Source of the DNA: an uncultured Candidatus Binatia bacterium
GTDB taxonomy: Bacteria > Desulfobacterota > Binatia > UBA9968 > JAJDTQ01
Direction: 5' to 3'
Assembly: GCA_958295985.1 (NCBI GenBank)
Contig: OY282432.1
Location: forward strand, 3,864,517 to 3,928,516
DNA length: 64,000 nucleotides
Both the position numbers and the translations under genes were made by a program. Positions 35,422 to 46,221 of the stretch are shown piece after piece (within the stretch, counting starts at the first letter, position 1; each line of letters starts with the position of its first letter). The notes beneath the pieces are model-generated. The model made no database searches. It had not been told where the DNA came from and saw only the letters and a program-made list of their open reading frames with translations.

Positions 35422-36252
35422 ATGACCATACCTGAACTTCAGGCCATCGCCAGGGAACTCAGAGTCGACGTGATCCGCATGCTGGTGGAGGCGGGCTCCG
35501 GGCACCCCGGCGGGTCGCTGTCCTGCACCGATCTGGTCACGGCGTTGTATTTCCACCAGATGCGCCACCGGCCGCACCAGCCGGACTGGCCGGACCGGGA
35601 CCGTTTCGTGCTCTCCAAGGGCCACTGCGTACCCGCGGTGTACGCCGCCCTGGCCAGGGCCGGCTATTTTCCGCGGGAAGAACTGTTGAGCCTGCGCAAG
35701 CTCAACAGCCGGATGCAGGGACACCCGGACCGCCACCGCTTCCCCTGCGTCGAAGCCTCTACCGGCTCCCTCGGACAGGGATTGTCGGTGGCCCTGGGGA
35801 TGGCGCTGGCGGGCAAGACCGGCGGCAAGGACTACCGCACCTATTGTGTCATCAGCGACGGCGAGTGTCAGGCCGGACAGATATGGGAGGCGGCCATGGC
35901 CGCGCCCCGGTTCAAGCTCGACAACTTCTGCGTGCTCATGGACTACAACCACATCCAGTTGAGCGGCGGGGTGGACGATATCATGAGCCTGGAGCCGTTG
36001 CTGGACAAGTGGCGCGCCTTCAACTGGAACGTCCTGGAGATCGACGGCCACAGCTTCCCCGCGATCCTCGAGGCGCTGAAGGCCGCGGAGCAGCATCGCG
36101 ACGGCCCCACCATCATCGTCTGCCAGACCGTCAAGGGCAAAGGCGTCAGCTTCATGGAGAACCGCTGGGAGTGGCACGGCAAGGCGCCCAGCCGTGAGGA
36201 AGGCGAACGGGCCATCGCCGAGATCGTCAACGGAGTGCAACCGGCGTCCTGA
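35422..36252 (+). CDS. Transketolase N-terminal (ThDP pyrophosphate-binding) subunit
   Basis: 276 residues covering the Pyr/PP half of transketolase: GHPGGSLSCTDLVTALYF, FVLSKGHCVPAVYA, EASTGSLGQGLSVALGMA and the ThDP motif ISDGECQAGQIWEAAM with MDYNHIQ. It works with the product of the next gene. Splitting transketolase into two chains is common outside the classical TktA group and is often found in dedicated sugar-degradation operons. Here the partner SDR gene precedes it by three bases. Confidence 0.94.
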   Translation: MTIPELQAIARELRVDVIRMLVEAGSGHPGGSLSCTDLVTALYFHQMRHRPHQPDWPDRDRFVLSKGHCVPAVYAALARAGYFPREELLSLRKLNSRMQGHPDRHRFPCVEASTGSLGQGLSVALGMALAGKTGGKDYRTYCVISDGECQAGQIWEAAMAAPRFKLDNFCVLMDYNHIQLSGGVDDIMSLEPLLDKWRAFNWNVLEIDGHSFPAILEALKAAEQHRDGPTIIVCQTVKGKGVSFMENRWEWHGKAPSREEGERAIAEIVNGVQPAS

Positions 36253-36282
36253 GCGCTGCCATTCGCAGCACTGGAAGAGCAC

Positions 36283-37206
36283 ATGAGCGCAACTGCAACG
36301 AGAGTAACCTTCGGCGAGACCGTGACCCGGCTGGCCGAGACCAATCCGGACATCGTGGTCCTCGACGCCGACCTGCGGAAGTCCACCATGACCGACGAGT
36401 TCTCCCGAAGGCACGCCGACCGGTTCTTCGACGTGGGCATTGCCGAGGGGAACATGGTGGGCATCGGCGCCGGCATGGCCCTCGCCGGCAAGATCCCCTT
36501 CATCTGCAGCTTCGCCTGCTTCGTGGTGGGCCGCTTCGAGCAGATCCGCATGGCGGTGGCCTACAACCGCGCCAACGTGAAGATCGTCGGCACCCATGCC
36601 GGCATCGGCATCGGCGAGGACGGCTACAGCCAGATGGCCACCGAAGACATGGGCCTCATGCGCACCCTGCCCAACATGGCCGTGGTGCAGCCCGCGGACG
36701 CCATCGAGACCCGCGGCGCGGTGGAATACATTGCAGGCCACGATGGCCCCGTGTTCCTCCGGCTCACCCGCCAGAAGGTGCCCGATATCAATGGCGAGGG
36801 TTACGAGTTCCGTTTCGGCAAGGCCGTGGTGCTCCGGGAAGGCGCGGACGTCTCGCTAGTGGGAACCGGCGCCGTGATGGAGAACGTGCTCAAGGCCGCC
36901 GACCTGCTGGCCGCCCGGGGCATTGCCGCCCAAGTGGTCAACATCCACACCATCAAGCCCATCGACACCGAGTTCATCCAAACCATCGCCTCAAGCCACG
37001 GCAAGATCGTAACCGTGGAGGACCACGGCATCTCCGGAGGCCTCGGCAGCACCGTGGCTGAAGCCGTGGCCGAACTCGGCCGCGGTCGGGTCAAGCGCAT
37101 CGGCGTCACCGACTTCGCCGAATCCGGCGACACCGAGGGACTTTACCGGAAGTACGGACTGTCGGCGGAGCACATCAGCGCTGCGGCGATTGACCTCATA
37201 AATTAG
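36283..37206 (+). CDS. Transketolase C-terminal subunit
   Basis: 307 residues holding the Pyr-binding and C-terminal domains: VLDADLRKSTMTDEF, FDVGIAEGNMVGIGAGMAL (catalytic Glu region AEGN), GIGEDGYSQMATED and PADAIETRGAVEY. The C-terminal Rossmann-like domain has TVEDHGISGGLGSTVAE. It starts 30 bases after the N-terminal subunit. Together they transfer two-carbon units between sugar phosphates. The operon ends here, beside an IS remnant. Confidence 0.94.
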   Translation: MSATATRVTFGETVTRLAETNPDIVVLDADLRKSTMTDEFSRRHADRFFDVGIAEGNMVGIGAGMALAGKIPFICSFACFVVGRFEQIRMAVAYNRANVKIVGTHAGIGIGEDGYSQMATEDMGLMRTLPNMAVVQPADAIETRGAVEYIAGHDGPVFLRLTRQKVPDINGEGYEFRFGKAVVLREGADVSLVGTGAVMENVLKAADLLAARGIAAQVVNIHTIKPIDTEFIQTIASSHGKIVTVEDHGISGGLGSTVAEAVAELGRGRVKRIGVTDFAESGDTEGLYRKYGLSAEHISAAAIDLIN

Positions 37207-37211
37207 CCAAG

Positions 37212-37504
37212 TGAGGTGGTCCTGCTTTCTTGGACAGGATGGCAGCCGAAACAAAGTGTATTCCAGAGTTGATCATGCCGCCAGAGTCCTGGTTGTCACG
37301 TCTTCCTGTTGTGGTCGAGCCGGTGGAGTGGCGGGTGAGCCATGGGGTTGATCCGTTCCATCCCGCGGCCTCCCGTTCTCGCTTTCAGCGGCACCCTTCG
37401 CCTTGTATTTCCCCATAAACCGTCGTCGTGTCGTCATTGCGTATCCATCCCTCGTTCGGTGGAATACACCTTGGCAACCTGTCCAATTTTCTGGGACCAC
37501 CTCA
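37212..37504. mobile_element. Internally deleted IS3-family element (MITE-like)
   Basis: 293 bases bounded by 26-base terminal inverted repeats: TGAGGTGGTCC...TTGGACAG at 37212-37237 and its counterpart (read on the minus strand TGAGGTGGTCCCAGAAAATT, then GGACAG) at 37479-37504. They match at 18 or so positions. The interior keeps only the first codons of an orfA-like frame. No clear target-site duplication is seen (AAG left, CTG right). This gap (37207-37533) has no intact gene. Confidence 0.75.
37273..37437 (-). pseudogene. IS3 orfA remnant
   Basis: Starts MTTRRRFMGKYKAKGAAE, which matches the N-terminus of IS3-group orfA transposase proteins. It then diverges into unrelated sequence and stops after about 54 codons. 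The DNA-binding HTH and all of orfB are missing, so the element cannot move on its own. Confidence 0.6.
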
Positions 37505-37533
37505 CTGGGCGCATGGTCGACAACTTACGTGAC

Positions 37534-37836
37534 TCAGCGAGCGAGTTCCTCCTGAACGATTGACGGACGCTTCCCGATCAGAGCAAGCAGCACGCGGGCC
37601 GGCCCTTCCGGGCGGCGGCGGCCCTGCTCCCAATTCTTGAGAGTCCCAAGCGGAACCCCGATGCTCTTGGCGAACGCCGGCTGCGACAATCCGGTCTTGC
37701 CACGGATCGCTGCAACGTCAGGCTCCGGCACTTCGACTTCATGCACCTCGAAACCGTCGCGTGCACCCTTCAGGTACGCGCGGGCGTCATCCAGACCGGC
37801 CATGATCTTGTCGAATGCGTTCGTCATTTCGGCCAT
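37534..37836 (-). CDS. Helix-turn-helix antitoxin-like regulator (orphan)
   Basis: 100 residues from ATG 37836 (an ATG at 37827 is also possible). The N-terminus has DKIMAGLDDARAYLKG, then HEVEVPEPDVAAIRGKTGLS, and an HTH in SQPAFAKSIGVPLGTLKNWE and QGRRRPEGPARVLLALIGK. This is the pattern of XRE-type antitoxins normally encoded after a RelE/BrnT-like toxin. No toxin frame exists on either side; the IS3 remnant begins 30 bases away, so the partner may have been lost. Confidence 0.82.
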   Translation of the reverse strand: MAEMTNAFDKIMAGLDDARAYLKGARDGFEVHEVEVPEPDVAAIRGKTGLSQPAFAKSIGVPLGTLKNWEQGRRRPEGPARVLLALIGKRPSIVQEELAR

Positions 37837-37943
37837 ACAGCCGCCATTAGTTAGTGGAAACGAAGACACCTCTCCAGGGAAGATGACAAGGCCAAACACG
37901 CGGACACTCGTGCGGCGCCGGTTGGAGGACAGAACAAATACGT

Positions 37944-38540
37944 CTAGCCTGAGGTAGCCGGAGGCTCTGTAGACGGCTCTTCAGCACTGGCCGGCGTGTC
38001 TTCACCTTCGCCTGCGGGCGCTTCATCATCGGCCGCTCCGACCGGTTTAGCTTCAGCAGCGGCCGCTTCAGCTTCGACATCGCCGGCCTCCGGTTGATCC
38101 TCCGACACCACCTTTACCTTGATGCTGGGCATGACCTCCGGGCGCAGCCGGATGGGGACCTCGTAGTCTCCCACCGCCTTGATGGGGGCTTCCAGGACGA
38201 TCCTGCGACGCTCGACCTCGAAGCCTTTCTCCTTCAACGCCTTCTCGATGTCCATGTTGGTGACCGAGCCGAAGAGCCGGCCTTCCTCGCCGACCTTGAC
38301 GGCGAACTCGAGGGAGACCCGGGACAGGGTCTCGCTGATGCCCTGGGCCTCCTTGGTGAGGCGCTCCCGCCGTTGGGCGATCATGCGCTGCTCGTGCTCC
38401 AGGGCTTTCAGGCTCTTCTTGTCGGCCAGCACCACCAACCCCCGTGGCAGGAGGTAGTTGCGGGCGTAACCGTCCTTGACCTTGACCACGTCACCCATGT
38501 GGCCGAGGTTTTCAATGTCTTCCTTCAGAACGACTTCCAT
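37944..38540 (-). CDS. rplI: Ribosomal protein bL9
   Basis: 198 residues. The N-terminal domain has MEVVLKEDIENLGHMGDVV and DGYARNYLLPRGLV, the family signature. It continues with the long connecting helix (EHEQRMIAQRRERL) and C-terminal domain ending near residue 147 (IKVKVVSED). The last ~50 residues are an extra Ala/Glu/Pro-rich acidic tail not found in the 149-residue E. coli protein. It is the last gene of the bS6-bS18-DUF2232-bL9 set. Confidence 0.96.
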   Translation of the reverse strand: MEVVLKEDIENLGHMGDVVKVKDGYARNYLLPRGLVVLADKKSLKALEHEQRMIAQRRERLTKEAQGISETLSRVSLEFAVKVGEEGRLFGSVTNMDIEKALKEKGFEVERRRIVLEAPIKAVGDYEVPIRLRPEVMPSIKVKVVSEDQPEAGDVEAEAAAAEAKPVGAADDEAPAGEGEDTPASAEEPSTEPPATSG

Positions 38541-38550
38541 CGACTCTCCT

Positions 38551-39495
38551 TCAGGTCAGGCCCGCGGTGCGTCGCTTGAGGCGACGGAAATCGCCCCAGA
38601 GGTCGAAGAAACCGAGGCCGATGACCAGCACCGTGAGAACCTGCTCGAAGATGATGAGCAGGTATCCCAAAACGCGAAAAAACATCGGGACCTTCTTGTG
38701 ATGAAAATAATACGACACGATGGCGAGGCCGTGAAAGAAATAGAACACCGTGCATATGAAAACCACGTTCGCGGCCATCGCGTGCAACGGCCATCCGAGG
38801 GGCAGAAAGAGCGCCAGACTCGGCACCAGCAAGAACCACACCATGTGGTCCGGCGACTTCCATTCCTTGAGGTCTCCGGCCTCGAAGAAAAAGGATCGAT
38901 ACTGCGGGAACTGCCACGACAACAGGCCCAGATTGACCAGGACGGTAACCCCCAGAGCCAGGAAAATCATGCCCGGCAGCATCTGGACGAAGAGCGTCGC
39001 CATCTGTCCCGCATGTTCCCTGAGAAAATCGATGGTGTCGCCTGACAGCCCCATGCGCTCGTAAACTTCCAGGGTCATGAGGACCTGGGCCTGGACACCG
39101 GCCTGTAGCGCCGTCCACAAATTCGAGAGCGAGCCCGCGAACGCCGTCGCCGTCACCAGCATGGCCGCCACCGCACAGATGGCGCTGCCGCTCACGACCC
39201 TGGCAATGGACCACCCCCGTCCAAAGGAAAAGAACATCAGGAACGTGACCAGCGCGAGCACGAGGTAAGCAACCGCGGCTTCCAACCCGGCCAGCGCGTA
39301 GATGCATGCCACCACCGCCAGCGGCAGCAGTTGTCCCGTTTGTTTCCCCACCCGGACGCCGACGAACAGGGCCGGATAGATGACCAGGGGAAGCGCGGCC
39401 AAGCCAAGGATCGGCACCCTCATGCCTGCAAGGAAAAGCAGCAGAGTGACGGCCAACCCAAGCCCGAACCACTTGAGAGTGTCAAGCCCCTTCAT
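38551..39495 (-). CDS. DUF2232 integral membrane protein (YybS-like)
   Basis: 314 residues from ATG 39495 with about eight hydrophobic segments (for example WFGLGLAVTLLLFLAG, AAVAYLVLALVTFLMFFSF, LFVQMLPGMIFLALGV). A conserved C-terminal segment contains VPMFFRVLGYLLIIFEQ. It lies between bS18 and bL9, the typical DUF2232 position in deltaproteobacterial and firmicute genomes. Function is unknown; a transport or small-molecule uptake role has been guessed for the fold. Confidence 0.88.
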   Translation of the reverse strand: MKGLDTLKWFGLGLAVTLLLFLAGMRVPILGLAALPLVIYPALFVGVRVGKQTGQLLPLAVVACIYALAGLEAAVAYLVLALVTFLMFFSFGRGWSIARVVSGSAICAVAAMLVTATAFAGSLSNLWTALQAGVQAQVLMTLEVYERMGLSGDTIDFLREHAGQMATLFVQMLPGMIFLALGVTVLVNLGLLSWQFPQYRSFFFEAGDLKEWKSPDHMVWFLLVPSLALFLPLGWPLHAMAANVVFICTVFYFFHGLAIVSYYFHHKKVPMFFRVLGYLLIIFEQVLTVLVIGLGFFDLWGDFRRLKRRTAGLT

Positions 39496-39587
39496 AAGCC
39501 CACCTGCAGGGGCCTGCGGACGGCAAAAAGGGCTGGCCATTTGCCGCGCATTTGCATGTTACAGGCCGCCGGGCGGTATACGCCGGA

Positions 39588-39866
39588 TCAGAGCTTTACG
39601 GTGGTATAGGGGAGTAACGCTACCAGACGGGCCCGCTTGATCGCTTTGGACAAGCGTCGCTGACACCAGCAACAGGTCCCGGTGATGCGGCTCGGCGTGA
39701 TCTTACCCCGCTCCGTCATGAATCCACTGAGGAGCTTGGTATCCTTGTAGTCGAAGCGAAGGTCCTTGTTGGCACAGAAGCGACAGACCTTGCGGCGCGA
39801 CATGCCGCCGCGCCGGCGAGGTGAATCATGGTCGTCCGAGCCTCTTCTCCCGCGATATTCTGCCAT
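39588..39866 (-). CDS. rpsR: Ribosomal protein bS18
   Basis: 92 residues from ATG 39866. It begins with a Gly/Arg/Asp-rich stretch, then [19 protein letters not shown] and [20 protein letters not shown]. The Cys pairs (CRFC and CCWC) identify the zinc-binding form of bS18. It pairs with bS6 on the small subunit platform. Confidence 0.96.
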   Translation of the reverse strand: MAEYRGRRGSDDHDSPRRRGGMSRRKVCRFCANKDLRFDYKDTKLLSGFMTERGKITPSRITGTCCWCQRRLSKAIKRARLVALLPYTTVKL

Positions 39867-39918
39867 TTTCCTTAGCCGTCCCGCTCCTGAATCCGTTCGT
39901 TTCCGCCCGGGGAAACCC

Positions 39919-40338
39919 TTACGCTTCCGAGCCTTCCTGGGCTTCTCGGACCTCTTCCACCGGCTCTTGCGGCGCCGGTTCCGGTGCTGACGCCGGTTCC
40001 GGTGCCGGCGCAGGTTTCTCCGCCTGGGCCAGGGAGCGTACGTCGTCATCCAGAACCACGGTCATGCAGCGCATGACCTCGTCGCTCAATCGCATCAGCC
40101 GCTCGAGCTCCTCGCTGGTTCCCGCCGAAGCCTTGTACTGAATGAGGTTGTAGAAACCCCGGCCCTGCTTCTCGATGGGATAGGCGAGTTCGCGCATGCC
40201 CCACTCCTCGAAGTGGGTAACGGTCGCGCCCTGCCCTTCCAGAACCCCCCGGAATCTGTCACGGAGATCCTGGTTTCTACCGCTGTGAACGGGGTGGACG
40301 ATATAAAGCGTCTCGTAATGGGTCGTTTCGTCAGTCAT
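39919..40338 (-). CDS. rpsF: Ribosomal protein bS6
   Basis: 139 residues starting at ATG 40338: [15 protein letters not shown] and [20 protein letters not shown] are family signatures. The fold ends near residue 104; the last ~35 residues ([16 protein letters not shown] then acidic) form a Pro/Glu tail. First gene of the bS6-bS18-DUF2232-bL9 transcript; the leader carries a strong hairpin at 40394-40420. Confidence 0.95.
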   Translation of the reverse strand: MTDETTHYETLYIVHPVHSGRNQDLRDRFRGVLEGQGATVTHFEEWGMRELAYPIEKQGRGFYNLIQYKASAGTSEELERLMRLSDEVMRCMTVVLDDDVRSLAQAEKPAPAPEPASAPEPAPQEPVEEVREAQEGSEA

Positions 40339-40393
40339 GTCCTATCGAGTCCGGAACCCTCTGATTCCTTGTCTGATCGTTTGCCATTATCCG

Positions 40394-40420
40394 AAATGGC
40401 GTCCTCGAAGGACGCCATTT
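40394..40420 (-). promoter_or_regulatory. Strong hairpin upstream of rpsF
   Basis: Perfect 11-base stem AAATGGCGTCC / GGACGCCATTT with a 5-base loop, 56 bases before the rpsF ATG and 58 bases after the hppA stop. There is no U-run beyond it on the minus strand, so it is a weak candidate for a terminator. An autoregulatory bS6:bS18 leader structure is an alternative. Confidence 0.5.
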
Positions 40421-40477
40421 CAGGGGATCAGGATTCGTCAACCTAGCACAGGGGTTGCCCGTTTACAACCTTCGAGC

Positions 40478-42526
<2,049 letters not shown>

Positions 42527-42536
42527 AACGCCTCCT

Positions 42537-43103
42537 CTAATGAAGTCTATTGAAACTTTCCATGGCCCGGACCGGGCCCTCCAGCACGATTGCTTCCAGC
42601 GCCTCCGCGGCCCTCGTCAACACGCCGTCCAGCGAGTCCTGCTGCTCATCCGGGAAGCGGCTCAGCACGTAGTCCACCGCGTCCATGCCCGCCGGCGGAC
42701 GGCCGATGCCCAAGCGAAGCCGGACGAAATCACGGTCGGCCACGTGCTGCAGGATGGACGCCAGACCCCGGTGCCCGCCGGCGGAACCGCCACAGCGAAT
42801 CCTCAGGCGTCCGAAGGGCAGATCCAGGTCATCGTAGACCACCACCAAGTCCGCACCCCGGACCCGAAAGCGCCTCAACAGGGCTGCGGCCGCCAAACCG
42901 CTGTTGTTCATGTAGGTCTGGGGCTTTGCGAGCACGAGGGACTCTCGCTCCCACTCTCCCCGACCGACCAAAGACTCGCACCGCTCGTCGCCGATCCGGA
43001 TGCCTCTGGTTTCGGCGACGCGGTCCAGCAAAAGGAATCCGAGATTGTGCCGCGTGCGCAGGTATCGCCGGCCCGGGTTGCCCAGGCCCATCACGAGCTT
43101 CAC
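42537..43103 (-). CDS. pth: Peptidyl-tRNA hydrolase
   Basis: About 188 residues if the GTG at 43103 ([11 protein letters not shown]) is the start, the standard Pth N-terminus; a GTG at 43133 would add ten residues. Signatures: [18 protein letters not shown] (catalytic His), [23 protein letters not shown] and [12 protein letters not shown]. It recycles tRNA from dropped-off peptidyl-tRNA. The order pth-rplY-prs is a common housekeeping neighbourhood. Confidence 0.93.
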   Translation of the reverse strand: MKLVMGLGNPGRRYLRTRHNLGFLLLDRVAETRGIRIGDERCESLVGRGEWERESLVLAKPQTYMNNSGLAAAALLRRFRVRGADLVVVYDDLDLPFGRLRIRCGGSAGGHRGLASILQHVADRDFVRLRLGIGRPPAGMDAVDYVLSRFPDEQQDSLDGVLTRAAEALEAIVLEGPVRAMESFNRLH

Positions 43104-43170
43104 GCTCGTGACCCGATACGGAAGCCCGCGCACGCGCCGGACTTCGAACCATCGCCAACACGCGCGGGGA

Positions 43171-43812
43171 TCACTCGGTGGTCGGTTCCGCGGCCGCCTC
43201 CGCCGCCGCTTCTTCCGCCGCTTCGGCCTCGGCCTCCTCCCCTTCCTTGGCGATGACCGTGGGCGCCAGCACCGACACCAGAGCCAGATCCGGAGTGTGG
43301 TTGATCACGTTGGGCGGCAGGGTGATATCGCCGGCCTTAAGCCCGTGACCGATCTGCAGCGGCGAGACGTCCACCTCCAACTGCGCCGGGATATCCATGG
43401 GAAGGCACTCGACCTCCAATTCCCGCGCGATGGGCTGCAACACCCCCCCCTGAACCACCCCCTCGGGCCGCCCCACGTAGTGAAGGCCCACCATCACGGT
43501 GATCTTTCGCGACACATCGACCTCATAGAAGTCAATGTGGGCGATGGCGTGAGTCACCGGGTGATACTGCACATCCTTGATGAGGACGAGCCTGCCGTCG
43601 AGATTGCCGGCGGCGGACTTGAACCGGAGCACGTGGGAGCCCTCCAGGGTGCCGACGCGGGTCCTGAGATCCCGGTCATCCACCTGCATGGCCACACCGT
43701 CGGTTCCCCGACCGTAAACGACCCCCGGAAGCTTTCCACTACGACGCAGGCGGCCGGCGTCACGCTTGTTGCCGACCTGCCTCGTCTCTACCGAAACTTC
43801 TACCGTTTCCAA
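43171..43812 (-). CDS. rplY: Ribosomal protein bL25 (CTC type)
   Basis: 213 residues from TTG 43812; GCAGGAGG 8 bases upstream decides the start. The L25 domain (GKLPGVVYGRGTDGVAM, then LIKDVQYHPVTHAIAHIDFYE) is followed by the CTC/TL5 C-terminal domain (EGVVQGGVLQPIARELEVEC) and an Ala/Glu tail. It binds 5S rRNA. Confidence 0.94.
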   Translation of the reverse strand: METVEVSVETRQVGNKRDAGRLRRSGKLPGVVYGRGTDGVAMQVDDRDLRTRVGTLEGSHVLRFKSAAGNLDGRLVLIKDVQYHPVTHAIAHIDFYEVDVSRKITVMVGLHYVGRPEGVVQGGVLQPIARELEVECLPMDIPAQLEVDVSPLQIGHGLKAGDITLPPNVINHTPDLALVSVLAPTVIAKEGEEAEAEAAEEAAAEAAAEPTTE

Positions 43813-43857
43813 AACCTGAACCTCCTGCCGATTTGCTGCGTGCTGCGAATCTGCCGA

Positions 43858-44808
43858 TCAGAAAAGGGAGCTGATGGACCTCTCCAGGTGGGTCCTGTGG
43901 ATGGCTTCCCCGATCAGGGGCGCCACCGACAAGGGCTTTATCTTCCCGCACCTGGCCATCTTGGCGCTCAAGGGAATGGTATCGGTCACCACCATCTCCT
44001 CCATGGGCGAGTCATTGATCCTGTCCAGCGCTTTCCCCGAAAGGACGGCGTGGGTGCAGCAGCCGATGACCTTCTTCGCCCCGGCCCGGACCAACGCTTC
44101 GGCGGCCATGGCGATGGTCCCGGCCGTGTCCACCATGTCATCGATGAGGATGGTGGTCTTGCCTTCCACCTCGCCGATGATGTTCATCTCCTCCACGACG
44201 TTGGCGTCGGCCCTGCGCTTGTCGATGACCGCCAGCGAGACGTTGAGCTTCGTTGCAAAGGCCCGCGCTCGCTGGGCTCCGCCCGCGTCCGGCGACACCA
44301 CGATCAAATCCTCCTCGCCGATCCGGCCCCCCATGTAATGGAGCAACACCGGCGACGCGTAGAGGTTGTCCACCGGTATGTTGAAAAACCCCTGGATCTG
44401 ACCCGAATGGAGGTCCATGGTGAGCATGCGCGAGGCGCCCGCGGTGGTGATGAGATCCGCCACCAGCTTGGCGCTGATGGGCACCCTGGGAGCCACCTTG
44501 CGGTCCTGCCGCGCGTAACCGTAGTATGGAATCACCGCGGTGACCCTCTTGGCCGACGCGCGCCTGAACGCGTCCAGCATGATGAGCAGCTCCATCAGGT
44601 TGTCGTTGCCCGGGGCGCACGTGGACTGGATCACGAAGACGTCGCAGCCGCGCACGTTCTCCTTGATCTCCACCCTTATCTCGCCGTCGCTGAAGTTCTC
44701 CACCAACGCCTCTCCCAGCGGGATCTCGAGATTGCGACATATGTCACGCGCCAGCGGGGGATTGGAGTTACCCGCGAAGATCCTCATTTCATCGTGCAAC
44801 GATCCCAT
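43858..44808 (-). CDS. prs: Ribose-phosphate pyrophosphokinase
   Basis: 316 residues of the class I PRPP synthase. Signatures: [49 protein letters not shown] (ATP site), [16 protein letters not shown] and the PRPP loop [13 protein letters not shown]. It makes PRPP for nucleotides, His and Trp. It is transcribed toward bL25; the tRNA-Gln lies just upstream. Confidence 0.96.
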   Translation of the reverse strand: MGSLHDEMRIFAGNSNPPLARDICRNLEIPLGEALVENFSDGEIRVEIKENVRGCDVFVIQSTCAPGNDNLMELLIMLDAFRRASAKRVTAVIPYYGYARQDRKVAPRVPISAKLVADLITTAGASRMLTMDLHSGQIQGFFNIPVDNLYASPVLLHYMGGRIGEEDLIVVSPDAGGAQRARAFATKLNVSLAVIDKRRADANVVEEMNIIGEVEGKTTILIDDMVDTAGTIAMAAEALVRAGAKKVIGCCTHAVLSGKALDRINDSPMEEMVVTDTIPLSAKMARCGKIKPLSVAPLIGEAIHRTHLERSISSLF

Positions 44809-44885
44809 AGCTTACCCTGGGGTGGAGTCCGCGCCGGTGCTGTCTCGTGCCGTGACGGCTCACCGGCCCATCGAAGGAGAGAGCT

Positions 44886-44960
44886 TGGCTGGGCGGGAAG
44901 GATTCGAACCTTCGTATACCGGATCCAAAATCCGGGGCCTTACCACTTGGCGACCGCCCA
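44886..44960 (-). tRNA. tRNA-Gln (anticodon TTG)
   Basis: 75 bases including an encoded CCA. The 5' acceptor TGGGCGG pairs with CCGCCCA, discriminator G. The anticodon arm is CCGGA-TTTTGGA-TCCGG with TTG at 34-36, and the T arm contains GGTTCGAATCC. Lies between spoVG and prs on the same strand. Confidence 0.95.
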
Positions 44961-45000
44961 TCCCGTCCCGTCGGCGTCCGAGTGTCTTGTCCCGGAACGG

Positions 45001-45285
45001 CTACTCGCCGTCCCGGTCCTGGCCCGCATCGCCCGATGTAACGTCCCTGTATGCCGCGATAATCCTTTCTTCGATCATCCTGCGGGTCTCGCTGTTCAGC
45101 GGGTGCGCCACGTCCTTGTAGGTTCCGTCCCGGCGTTTCTTGCTGGGCATGGAAACGAAGAGACCCGAAGTGCCGCGAATGACTTTGAGATCCCGAACCA
45201 CGAAGCAGTCGTCCAGGGTGATGGTCACATAAGCCTTGAGCTTATCCTCCTCAACGGGAAAGACCTTGACTTCCGTGACCTCCAC
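45001..45285 (-). CDS. spoVG: SpoVG family RNA/DNA-binding regulator
   Basis: 94 residues from GTG 45285; GGAAAGGAGG lies 5 bases upstream and gives the canonical start VEVTEVKVFPVEEDKLKAYV. The conserved middle CFVVRDLKVIRGTSGLFVSM and HPLNSETRRMIEE match. SpoVG binds nucleic acids and modulates septation or gene expression in Firmicutes; in Gram-negative deltaproteobacterial lineages its role is unclear, but the ispE-spoVG-tRNA-prs order is typical. Confidence 0.95.
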   Translation of the reverse strand: MEVTEVKVFPVEEDKLKAYVTITLDDCFVVRDLKVIRGTSGLFVSMPSKKRRDGTYKDVAHPLNSETRRMIEERIIAAYRDVTSGDAGQDRDGE

Positions 45286-45323
45286 AGGGACCTCCTTTCC
45301 GTCCGGGGACGGATGGCCTGCCC

Positions 45324-46172
45324 TCATGTCAGCGAAAAAGCCAGATACGCACGGATGTCTTTTTCGCCCTCGAAGCCCGCGAACGCCCTTTCGGCGTCCG
45401 CCTTGTCAGCGAATACCCCAAAAACCGAGGAGCCGCTTCCAGACATGAGACTGCCGATTGCCCCCTCTTCGTCAAGGCGACGTTTGAGACGGGCAATGAG
45501 CGGATAGCGGCCGATGGTTACCTTTTCGAGGTCATTGACCATCACCTGAGCCACTTCGTGTGGAGTGTCCAAATTTCCGATCAAGTTATTATTCCTGGAC
45601 GGCTTTGTCAACTTGAACCGGAGGTTGCGATAGACCCAGGCCGTGGACACCGGGAAGTTGGGAAACAGCACGACCATCCAGAGCCGGGGCAACGGGCCCG
45701 CCGGGCTCAGCCGCTCGCCGATTCCCCGCGCCCGGGCCGCCTCGCCGCGGATGAAGAAGGGCACGTCCGCCCCCACTGACACCGCCAGCGCCAGGAGATC
45801 CCCGGTGGTCAAGCCCGTCCCGAGCAGGTCGTTCATTCCCCGCAGGGTAGCGGCGGCATCGGTGCTGCCGCCGCCGAGCCCGGCGCCGATGGGGATGCGT
45901 TTGCGGATACTCACGGCGACGGGTTCACTGCGGCCCGTCCGCCCATAGAACGCCTGCGCCGCCCGATGAACGGTATTCTCTTCCCCCGGAGGCACATCCG
46001 GACTATCCGCGTGCACCGTCACCGACTGCGGGGGCCCGTCAACTCGGGAGATCTCGACGTCGTCACCCAGGCTGATGGGCACCATCAGGGAGTCCAGGAG
46101 ATGGTAGCCGTCGTCACGCCGCCCGGTGATCCGGAGGTTGAGGTTCACCTTGGCGGGCGCGAACAGCCTCAT
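45324..46172 (-). CDS. ispE: 4-diphosphocytidyl-2-C-methyl-D-erythritol kinase
   Basis: 282 residues of a GHMP kinase: N-terminal APAKVNLNLRITGRRDDGYH, ATP loop PIGAGLGGGSTDAAATL, and C-terminal SLMSGSGSSVFGVF. It phosphorylates CDP-methylerythritol in the MEP isoprenoid pathway. Start ATG 46172. It precedes spoVG on the minus strand by 38 bases. Confidence 0.96.
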   Translation of the reverse strand: MRLFAPAKVNLNLRITGRRDDGYHLLDSLMVPISLGDDVEISRVDGPPQSVTVHADSPDVPPGEENTVHRAAQAFYGRTGRSEPVAVSIRKRIPIGAGLGGGSTDAAATLRGMNDLLGTGLTTGDLLALAVSVGADVPFFIRGEAARARGIGERLSPAGPLPRLWMVVLFPNFPVSTAWVYRNLRFKLTKPSRNNNLIGNLDTPHEVAQVMVNDLEKVTIGRYPLIARLKRRLDEEGAIGSLMSGSGSSVFGVFADKADAERAFAGFEGEKDIRAYLAFSLT

Positions 46173-46221
46173 GGGCGGAAGGCCGCGGGTCCGCCGGCAC
46201 CGGATCGGCGGGTGGGGGTCG

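Noticed and set aside
45286..45327. A longer SpoVG beginning at 45327
   Set aside because: The SD GGAAAGGAGG and the family N-terminus point to the GTG at 45285.
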